Assembly (NCBI GenBank): GCA_964483805.1
Contig: CAZADH010000347.1
Location: 1-5,913 of the forward strand
Source of the DNA: CAZADH01 sp964483805
GTDB lineage: Bacteria; Muiribacteriota; Ozemobacteria; Ozemobacterales; Ozemobacteraceae
Direction: 5' to 3'
Length of the DNA: 5,913 nt
In this document: positions 1 to 5,318 of the stretch, in pieces
Layout: each line of letters opens with the position of its first letter
Position numbering within the stretch: the first letter of the stretch is position 1
Made by a program: the position numbers and the translations under genes
Notes under the pieces: generated by a model
Databases searched by the model: none
The model's input: the letters and a program-made list of their open reading frames with translations, nothing else
What the model was told of the DNA's origin: nothing

Positions 1-1
1 C

Positions 2-1900
2 GGGCAGCGTGAGTTGGTCGAAGCGATCACTGGCATGCGGCCGGCCGAAGCCGGCACCGTGCAGATCGACGGTGCGGTGCCGGTGGGGCGGGGGGCGCGC
101 GGTTTTGCCGATGCGGGTATGGCGCATATCCCCGAAGATCGCTACCGGGTCGGGGCGGTCGGATCGATGCGGCTCGACGAAAACGTGGCCTTGAAGACCT
201 ATCACCGGCCGGCGTTCTCGCGCTGTGGCCTGGTGAACCCGCAGGCCAGGCGGGCCGAGGCCGAACGGGTTATCAGTGAATACAATGTAAATCCTCCCGA
301 TGCCCGCGCGGTGCTGCGCCAGTTGTCGGGCGGCAACGTGCAGAAGTTCCTCGTCGGGCGCGAGTTGGCCAATGCGCCCGGGGTCATCGTCGCCGCCCAC
401 CCGACCTACGGGGTCGATGTCGGGGCGGCCCACCTCATTCACGAGCGCTTGTTGGCCGCGCGGGCGCGTGGCGCCGCGGTGCTGCTGGTGTCAGAGGATC
501 TCGACGAGATCCTGACCCTGGCCGATCGCATCGCCGTGATGAGCGGCGGCCGCCTGGTCGGCCTGGTCGATCGGGCTGCGGCGCAGCGCGACGAGATCGG
601 CCTGATGATGGCCGGGGCGACCGTGGGGGCGCGTGACGTGGGGGCGCGGGACGTGGGTGCGCACGTTGGGGCGCACGGCGTGGGGGACGTCGGGACGAAC
701 GTTGTGGGGACGCGGGACGCGGGGGGGCGGGACGCGGGGGCGCGTGACAACGTAGGGGCGCGTGGCAACGCGCCCCTACGGGGTTGGGGGGTGTATTTTG
801 AACCGCGGTCCAACCCTGGGTGGCTGTCGGCCGGGCTGGTCACGCTCGGTTCGCTGGCGGTCGGCCTGTTGCTCGGTGCGGCGCTGTTTCTGTGCAGAGG
901 CGTCGATCCGCTCGTTGCTTTACAACGTATTGTCGAAGGGTCGTTCGGCAGCCTCTACGGGTTCAAAGAGACCGTCACCAAGGCGATGCCGCTGGCGTTG
1001 ACGGCGGTGGGGCTGGTCGTCGCGTTTCGCGGCAAAATCTGGAACATCGGGGCCGAGGGGCAGATGCTCTGTGGCGCGGTCGCGGCGGCGGGTGTCGGCC
1101 TGTTCGTGGGTCCGCAGTGGTCGGCGTGGCTGGTGGTGCCGGCAATGTTCCTGGCCGGCGCGGCGGCCGGGGCTGTCTTCGGGGCGATCCCGGCGATCAT
1201 GCGGGTGCGTTGGGGCGTGAACGAGGCGATCTCGTCGCTGATGCTCAACTATGTGGCGGCCCAGGGGGTGTTCTATCTCATCTATGGCCCCTGGAAGGGC
1301 AAACAGTCGTTCGGATTTCCGGTGTCCGACGATCTGGGCGAGGCGGCGCGATTGGGCACGTTGGCGGCGTCGCGCATCCACTGGCCGACGCTGGTGCTGG
1401 TGGTGTGTGCAGTCATTGTATTGACAGTGGTGATGGCGCGCGGCCGGTTTGGCTTCGAGGTCCGCGTCGTCGGCGAGAACCCCGGGGCGGCGCGCTACGC
1501 GGGCATTCCCGAGGGCCGGGTGATCCTCATGGCCATGCTGTTGAGCGGTGGTCTGGCCGGGTGCGCGGGCGTCGGTGAGTTGGCGGGCATCCATCATCAT
1601 CTGACCAGTCCGGTCTCGCTCACCTCGGGATACGGGTTCACGGCGATCATCGTCGCCTTTCTCGCGCGTCTGCAACCGCTGGCGGTGATCCCGGCGGCGC
1701 TGTTTTTCGGTGGCATCCTCGTCGGCGGCGACGTCATCCAGACGAGGCTGCAACTGCCGTTTGCGACGGTGAACGTCTTCAACGGTCTGATCCTGTTCGC
1801 CATGATCACCGGCGAGTATTTCCGGCTGCACCGGTTGCGGGTGCGGTCGTCGGCGCCGGTCGAACTCGGCGGCCACAGCCGGGGTGATGCCGATGCCTGA
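2..1900 (+). CDS. Nucleoside-type ABC transporter: C-terminal ATPase domain fused to permease (partial at 5' end)
   Basis: ATP-binding subunit and first membrane subunit of a BMP/nucleoside-type importer (NupO plus NupP in Bacillus terms) in one frame; it would energise and form the inner-membrane channel. The frame is open from base 2, so the gene starts upstream and the first ATPase domain is missing. Visible residues 1-200 match the second ATPase domain of the family: GQRELVEAITG at 1, signature LSGGN at 108, a Walker B-like AAHPTYGVD at 131 without the usual Asp-Glu, and SEDLDE near 164 where the H-loop His would be. Loss of these residues is usual for the second domain in this family. 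Residues 208-260 are a Gly/Ala/Arg/Asp-rich repeat linker. From about 264 a multi-pass permease follows, with NIGAEGQ at 348 and GENPGAARYAGI at 491, both typical of the branched-chain/nucleoside permease family. ATPase and permease are normally separate proteins; a GTG at 791 could start the permease independently. The end overlaps the next gene. Confidence 0.88.
   Translation, partial: GQRELVEAITGMRPAEAGTVQIDGAVPVGRGARGFADAGMAHIPEDRYRVGAVGSMRLDENVALKTYHRPAFSRCGLVNPQARRAEAERVISEYNVNPPDARAVLRQLSGGNVQKFLVGRELANAPGVIVAAHPTYGVDVGAAHLIHERLLAARARGAAVLLVSEDLDEILTLADRIAVMSGGRLVGLVDRAAAQRDEIGLMMAGATVGARDVGARDVGAHVGAHGVGDVGTNVVGTRDAGGRDAGARDNVGARGNAPLRGWGVYFEPRSNPGWLSAGLVTLGSLAVGLLLGAALFLCRGVDPLVALQRIVEGSFGSLYGFKETVTKAMPLALTAVGLVVAFRGKIWNIGAEGQMLCGAVAAAGVGLFVGPQWSAWLVVPAMFLAGAAAGAVFGAIPAIMRVRWGVNEAISSLMLNYVAAQGVFYLIYGPWKGKQSFGFPVSDDLGEAARLGTLAASRIHWPTLVLVVCAVIVLTVVMARGRFGFEVRVVGENPGAARYAGIPEGRVILMAMLLSGGLAGCAGVGELAGIHHHLTSPVSLTSGYGFTAIIVAFLARLQPLAVIPAALFFGGILVGGDVIQTRLQLPFATVNVFNGLILFAMITGEYFRLHRLRVRSSAPVELGGHSRGDADA
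623..779 (+). repeat. Degenerate 15-bp tandem repeats inside the coding frame
   Basis: About nine imperfect copies of a unit close to GTGGGGGCGCGTGAC begin at 623, 638, 653, 665, 680, 701, 719, 734 and 752. Unit lengths are 12, 15, 18 or 21 bases, all multiples of three, so the frame is never broken. The protein reads VGARD-VGARD-VGAH-VGAHG and so on, with no hydrophobic stretch, and joins the ATPase to the permease. The unit resembles one arm of the GTAGGGGCG hairpin that closes the array, so the array may derive from repeated copying of that arm. Confidence 0.85.
751..780. repeat. Perfect 13-bp inverted repeat of the GTAGGGGCG type
   Basis: CGTAGGGGCGCGT (751-763) and ACGCGCCCCTACG (768-780) are exact reverse complements around a GGCA loop. 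In RNA this would be a very stable hairpin. Palindromes beginning GTAGGGGCG are familiar as dispersed, mostly intergenic repeats in several bacterial groups; here the element lies in frame within a coding region, 10 bases before a possible internal GTG start of the permease (791). There is no following U tract, so it is not a standard terminator. Confidence 0.85.
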
Positions 1901-2864
1901 TCCGATCGTCGCTGTCGCCGCCACGCCCCTGGCCGTCGCCATTGCGAGCCGGGCGCTGGTCGCCGGCACGCCGCTGTTGCTGGGCACGCTGGGCGAGATC
2001 TACGCCGAGCGCGCCGGGGTGATGAATCTCGGCGTCGAGGGGATGATGGCGGTCGGGGCGATGACCGGCTTCGCTGCGGCCCTCGCGACCGGCTCGCCGT
2101 GGCTGGGTCTCGTCGCCGCCATGGCCGCCGGCATGGTGCTGGCGTTGCTGCACGGTCTGGCGACCGTCTGCCTGCGGGCGAACCAGGTCGTGTCCGGGCT
2201 GGCGTTGACCACGTTGGGTCTGGGCCTGGCCGGCCTGTTCGGCAAGGGGTTCGTCGGCACGCCGCTGACGGCGAAGTTCACGACCGTGCGTATTCCCGGG
2301 CTGGCCGACCTGCCGTGGCTGGGCGAGGTGCTGTTCGCCCGCGACCCGGTGTTCTATCTGTCGGTAGTGCTCGGTATTGCTCTGGCATATATAATGTATT
2401 ACACCCGCTGGGGCTTGGTGTTGCGCGCCGTCGGAGAGAATCCGCTGGCGGCCGAAACCATGGGCGTCAACGTCACCGTGGTGCGCCTGCTCGCAGTGGC
2501 GTTCGGCGGCGCGATGGCTGGGGCGGCCGGCGCGTATCTGTCCCTTTGCTACATTCCGTCCTGGATCGAGGGCATGACCGCGGGGCGGGGCTGGATCATC
2601 GTTGCGCTGACCATCTTTGCCGGCTGGAACCCCTGGCGCGCCTTCGTCGGCGCGTGGCTGTTCGGGGCGATCGAGGTCGGTCAGTATTTTCTGCAGCCGC
2701 TGCAGGTGTCGCCCAACCTGCTGCTGATGCTGCCGTATCTGGCGACGCTGGCCGCGCTGATCATCGGTAGCATGCTGCGCGGCCCGGGTCGGGGCAGTGG
2801 CGCCCCCGCGGCCGGCGGTCCGGCGGCACTGGGTGAGCCCTACACGCGCGGCGAGCGGCACTAG
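1893..2864 (+). CDS. Second permease subunit of the nucleoside-type ABC transporter (NupQ-like)
   Basis: Integral inner-membrane protein of 323 residues that would pair with the permease half of the upstream gene to form the channel. GEIYAERAGVMNLGVEGMM near residues 34-52 is the hallmark of the NupQ/YufQ branch of the branched-chain-type permease family (PF02653), and GENPLAAETMGV, about two thirds in, is the cytoplasmic coupling loop contacting the ATPase. Most of the protein consists of long hydrophobic helices; the C-terminus is a short polar tail ending PYTRGERH. The gene overlaps the previous one, indicating translational coupling. ATG 1893 is chosen because GGTGAT at 1883-1888 is a good ribosome binding site 4 bases away; ATG 1887 or GTG 1884 would add two or three residues. 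An 11-residue piece of its N-terminus and its last 11 residues recur in a remnant at 4395-4457. Confidence 0.9.
   Translation: MPDPIVAVAATPLAVAIASRALVAGTPLLLGTLGEIYAERAGVMNLGVEGMMAVGAMTGFAAALATGSPWLGLVAAMAAGMVLALLHGLATVCLRANQVVSGLALTTLGLGLAGLFGKGFVGTPLTAKFTTVRIPGLADLPWLGEVLFARDPVFYLSVVLGIALAYIMYYTRWGLVLRAVGENPLAAETMGVNVTVVRLLAVAFGGAMAGAAGAYLSLCYIPSWIEGMTAGRGWIIVALTIFAGWNPWRAFVGAWLFGAIEVGQYFLQPLQVSPNLLLMLPYLATLAALIIGSMLRGPGRGSGAPAAGGPAALGEPYTRGERH
2829..2864 (+). repeat. 3' end of the NupQ-like gene, repeated at 4422-4457
   Basis: The last 11 codons plus stop (LGEPYTRGERH) are present again in the same orientation about 1.6 kb downstream. The 36-base copies differ at seven positions, all third codon positions, including TAG versus TAA. 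The two copies flank the AT-richer ATPase module. Confidence 0.8.
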
Positions 2865-2891
2865 GCGACGAGGGAACATAGGCTATTAAAA

Positions 2892-2925
2892 TTGACATCC
2901 AAAGTCGAAAATACTAGGGTATTAT
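2892..2925 (+). promoter_or_regulatory. Putative promoter of the AAA/DUF4143 ATPase gene
   Basis: This is an abrupt AT-rich stretch between two high-GC segments. TTGACA at 2892-2897 is a perfect -35 match. TATTAT at 2920-2925 matches the -10 consensus at five of six positions, but the 22-base spacer is too long; at the ideal 17-base spacing the sequence is only TAGGGT (2915-2920). The location, directly upstream of the ATPase, supports a promoter; the exact -10 element is uncertain. Confidence 0.4.
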
Positions 2926-2954
2926 AGACATCAAATGAAGGAACAGCGGTTTTC

Positions 2955-4301
2955 ATGAATCGTGCGATTGAGAAACACCTCGTTGCCTGGAAAAACAGTC
3001 GGAATCGGTTGCCTCTCTTGGTAAGAGGGGCTCGCCAGGTGGGAAAGTCGTTCATCATCGAGAGTTTCGGAAAGAAGCACTTTGAAAATGTCGTAACGGT
3101 CGACTTTGACCTATACCCGCATTTTGCCGACTGCTTTGCCGACGGCCTGGACCCCAAAAGACTTTGTGCGGAAATCTCCGTTCTGTCGGGCCAGGAGATC
3201 GTGGCCGGGAAGACCTTGCTGTTTCTCGATGAAATACAGCAATGTCCGCGGGCCATTCAATCGCTTCGATATTTTCATGAGAAGATGCCTTCCCTGCACG
3301 TGATCGGGGCCGGGTCACTTCTGGAGTTCGCACTGTCAACGGAAGAAGTGCGCATGCCGGTCGGACGGATCCAGTATCTGTTTCTCTACCCGCTCTCTTT
3401 TGCGGAGTTTCTCGACGCGTCAGGACAAATAAAGGCGGTCGATCGCATTGTTTCACAAAAGACCGATCGTCCATATCCCGAAGCCATCCACCGGCACCTG
3501 CTGCATCAACTGAAAATCTACCTGGCCATCGGTGGCATGCCCGCGGTTGTTCAGGAGTTCTGTGCCAGCGGCAACATGCAGCTTTGCGCCCGAATTCAGG
3601 CCGGAATCGTTCAGACCTACAGGGACGATTTTGGGAAATATGCTTCCAGAGCTGGTGTTGTTCATTTGCAGAAAGTCTTTTCATCCGCCCCGAAAATGGT
3701 GGGACGAAAGTTCAAGTATACGGATGTTGATGATTCCATCAACTCCCGCGAATTGAAAAAGGCGCTGGAGCTTCTGGAAAAAGCCGGGGTCGTCTACCGC
3801 GTCAAGCAGACCGCCGGGGCAGGGCTTCCCCTTGAAGCCGGGGCCAGCGAACGAAATTTTAAAGTGGTTTTTCTTGATGTCGGACTCATGCAAAATCTCT
3901 GCGGATTAGCCGCAGAGCTGCTGGCAGCCTCAGATATCCTTGCCGTTCATGCCGGAGCGGTAGCCGAGCAGTTTGTTGGCCAGGAACTCAAGGCCCACGC
4001 CGATCCATATCTGAACCCGGGGTTGTACTATTGGGCCCGGGAAGCACGAACCAGCAATGCCGAAGTCGATTATCTGGTGCCCATCGGTTCCCGGATTTTG
4101 CCGCTCGAGGTCAAAGCGGGAAAGAGCGGGACTCTGCGAAGCCTGCACTCCTTCCTGAACGAATACCAGCCCCCCTTGGGCATCCGCCTTTCCCAGGCCA
4201 ACCTGGAATTTTCGAACTCTCTTCTGTCCGTTCCGCTTTATGCCATGGGAAGGCTGAACGACTTGTTGACAGAAGTCACGGCAAAAATGAAAGAGAGCTG
4301 A
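2955..4301 (+). CDS. ATPase of the AAA_14/DUF4143 family
   Basis: Soluble P-loop ATPase of 448 residues, full length for the family; the cellular role of this widespread group is not established. Walker A GARQVGKS is at 25-32, Walker B LLFLDE at 88-93 and a sensor-like HVIGAGS at 115-121, followed by the typical LYPLSFAEFL. The DUF4143 half contains GGMPAVVQEF and a winged-helix-like stretch (SRELKKALELLEKAGVVYRV). The C-terminal part carries a PD-(D/E)XK-like set: E338, D372 (AEVDYL) and E385-V-K387 (PLEVKAG), so a nuclease fold is likely, though activity is unproven. All motifs are intact. ATG 2955 follows AAGGA at 2938-2942 with a 12-base gap. Base composition and codon use are clearly less GC-rich than both neighbours, suggesting acquisition by transfer. 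It appears to be transcribed alone; no hairpin terminator is seen after the stop. Confidence 0.9.
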   Translation: MNRAIEKHLVAWKNSRNRLPLLVRGARQVGKSFIIESFGKKHFENVVTVDFDLYPHFADCFADGLDPKRLCAEISVLSGQEIVAGKTLLFLDEIQQCPRAIQSLRYFHEKMPSLHVIGAGSLLEFALSTEEVRMPVGRIQYLFLYPLSFAEFLDASGQIKAVDRIVSQKTDRPYPEAIHRHLLHQLKIYLAIGGMPAVVQEFCASGNMQLCARIQAGIVQTYRDDFGKYASRAGVVHLQKVFSSAPKMVGRKFKYTDVDDSINSRELKKALELLEKAGVVYRVKQTAGAGLPLEAGASERNFKVVFLDVGLMQNLCGLAAELLAASDILAVHAGAVAEQFVGQELKAHADPYLNPGLYYWAREARTSNAEVDYLVPIGSRILPLEVKAGKSGTLRSLHSFLNEYQPPLGIRLSQANLEFSNSLLSVPLYAMGRLNDLLTEVTAKMKES

Positions 4302-4394
4302 CCAAACCTATTTTTATTCATTCATTTGCGGTACACGACACCGCACCCAGGCAGCCCGGTATCTGCCAATGAAAGAGCTACGCGCCCCCGATTT

Positions 4395-4457
4395 GCCGGC
4401 ACCCCGCTGCTGCTTGGCACGTTGGGCGAGCCGTATACCCGCGGCGAGCGGCATTAA
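4395..4457 (+). pseudogene. Remnant of a second NupQ-like permease gene, internally deleted
   Basis: In one frame this reads AGTPLLLGTLGE followed directly by PYTRGERH and a stop. The first 12 codons match residues 24-35 of the intact NupQ-like protein (1962-1997; four mismatches in 36 bases, all synonymous). The last 11 codons plus stop match its C-terminus (2829-2864; seven mismatches in 36, all synonymous). The join falls at the Leu-Gly-Glu shared by both parts (TTGGGCGAG here), as expected from a deletion of about 830 bases between short direct repeats in a diverged paralogue. No start codon or ribosome binding site is evident and the frame upstream resembles nothing recognised. It cannot make a functional permease. 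Its TAA (4455-4457) overlaps the stop of the opposite-strand nucleotidyltransferase gene. Confidence 0.75.
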
Positions 4458-4975
4458 GAGAGAGGTTTACGTTTCTTCGCTGAAGACCGCCGCCGCACCT
4501 GCTGCGTCGGCGAAGCCTGGGGCTCTGCTTTCGGGGCAATACGCGCCAGGGTCTGCAGATCGACCATGTCTTTGGGACGAGCACAGGCGCGCTTGTTCTT
4601 GATCAAGGCCGGCAGTCCGATTACCGGAACCTTGATGTCGTCGATCAGCACTTCCACGCGGGTTGATTGTGCCTCCGCGAAAGGGACACCCTCGATACTG
4701 GTGAGGATGTCGATCCGTGACGGAACGACGCCGATCTGGAACACGACGTCGTCCTGGGCAAAGGTGGTTTCGTCGATTCCCATCAGCGGTGCGCCAAAAC
4801 GCGCCAAGGCGCGGTAGACCCGAACCGCATTGGCGGGCGTGGAGCTAACAAAGACATCGATATCGCCAGTTGCGCGGGGGACGCCGTGAGCGGCCAGCGC
4901 GTATGCGCCGACAACCACGAAATCGACTTGTTCAGTCAGGAACAGTTCGAGTAGATCATGAAAGTCGCGATTCAT
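4454..4975 (-). CDS. Minimal nucleotidyltransferase family protein
   Basis: Small soluble protein of 173 residues with the fold of DNA polymerase beta-type nucleotidyltransferases (MNT/AbiEii-like group). The core motif VVVGAYALAAHG is followed by DID at 38-40, and the third acidic residue lies in SRIDIL (D89), giving a complete D38/D40/D89 metal-binding triad. LPALIKNKRACARPKDMVDL near 125-145 is the conserved C-terminal helix pair of the group. The last 25 residues form a basic tail (RRRSSAKKRK). Relatives transfer nucleotides to RNA or protein and some act in toxin-antitoxin or phage-abortive systems; the substrate here is unknown. The start is supported by GAGGA (complement of 4980-4984) four bases before the ATG. 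It lies 30 bases downstream of a small co-oriented gene and is probably co-transcribed with it. It converges on the permease remnant, and the two stop codons overlap. Confidence 0.85.
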   Translation of the reverse strand: MNRDFHDLLELFLTEQVDFVVVGAYALAAHGVPRATGDIDVFVSSTPANAVRVYRALARFGAPLMGIDETTFAQDDVVFQIGVVPSRIDILTSIEGVPFAEAQSTRVEVLIDDIKVPVIGLPALIKNKRACARPKDMVDLQTLARIAPKAEPQASPTQQVRRRSSAKKRKPLS

Positions 4976-5005
4976 CCGATCCTCGGTCGTTTGAAGACCA
5001 TCGGC

Positions 5006-5224
5006 TCAGTTGTCGTCGAGACGTTCGTCCGGGCGCCGCCGAACGAGCCTGGTCACGTCCTTCTGCATCCTTCGGTTGGCAACCGACTCACCCTTGAATG
5101 CCCACGCGTCAATGGTAAGTTGCCAGACGCACTCGATCAGTTCCTCGGGCGTCTTGCCACGCGCGATGTCGTCTTGCTCGTCTTGACGCCGCAACAGCCG
5201 GGTGGGAAGGTGTGAGCGATCCAT
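5006..5224 (-). CDS. Small charged protein paired with the nucleotidyltransferase
   Basis: Predicted 72-residue soluble protein, strongly charged, with no membrane segment. The central part, TPEELIECVWQLTIDAWAF, looks helical and is followed by a basic RRMQKDVTRLVRRRPDE. Small proteins with a similar 'TPEE..VW.LT.DAWAF' core are, to my recollection, often encoded next to this type of nucleotidyltransferase; their function is not known to me, and a role as partner or antitoxin is inference from the pairing. The start is ambiguous: ATG 5224 fits the promoter, which would give a leaderless mRNA; ATG 5233 adds three residues and has AGGTG (complement of 5243-5247) nine bases upstream; GTG 5296 gives 96 residues but would lie upstream of the promoter. 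Confidence 0.7.
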   Translation of the reverse strand: MDRSHLPTRLLRRQDEQDDIARGKTPEELIECVWQLTIDAWAFKGESVANRRMQKDVTRLVRRRPDERLDDN

Positions 5225-5231
5225 GCCGACC

Positions 5232-5260
5232 ATTATAGCAGGCACCTGGGTGTCTGTAAT
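5232..5260 (-). promoter_or_regulatory. Extended -10 promoter of the small-protein/nucleotidyltransferase unit
   Basis: Read on the minus strand, TGCTATAAT (5240-5232) is a perfect extended -10 element. ATTACA (5260-5255) matches four of six -35 positions at the ideal 17-base spacing. The predicted start of transcription is 5225 or 5224, and 5224 is the A of an in-frame ATG, so the mRNA would be leaderless. Confidence 0.6.
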
Positions 5261-5318
5261 CGTTTCGCTTTGGCCCCGAATCCCTGAAAAAAGCACACAG
5301 TGATCGGTCGGTCCTGAA

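Noticed and set aside
439..843. Open frame of 134 codons on the minus strand across the linker
   Set aside because: It is a shadow of the high-GC coding strand, with low-complexity Pro/Arg/Ala/Thr composition produced by the tandem repeat and no start-site signal.
1420..1426. TTGACA inside the fused permease, a possible -35 element
   Set aside because: No TATAAT-like hexamer follows at 15-19 bases; the region is GC-rich coding sequence.
920..1987. Long minus-strand frame of 355 codons opposite the permease
   Set aside because: Arg/His/Gln-rich composition is typical of the antisense frame of a GC-rich membrane protein gene; the sense strand has clear family motifs.
2390..2395. TATAAT inside the NupQ-like gene, a possible internal promoter
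   Set aside because: No -35 element at a suitable distance (GTGCTC at 17-base spacing); the hexamer is explained by codons for Tyr-Ile-Met.
1806..2879. Long minus-strand frame of 357 codons opposite the second permease
   Set aside because: Same antisense artefact; it lies wholly over a well-supported gene and has no hydrophobic or catalytic motif.
4287..4379. Short direct repeat ATGAAAGAG at 4287 and 4369, a possible insertion target duplication
   Set aside because: Only nine bases, both copies on the same side of the module, and no terminal inverted repeats, so it does not define an element.
4369..4602. Plus-strand frame of 77 codons starting at 4369
   Set aside because: It runs out of frame through the permease scar and antisense into the nucleotidyltransferase; it has no family features.
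5270..5318. Terminator after the prepilin-like gene (T run at 5292-5287 on the minus strand)
   Set aside because: The six-T run is not preceded by a GC-rich hairpin; the best pairing nearby is a CAC/GTG stem of only three pairs.
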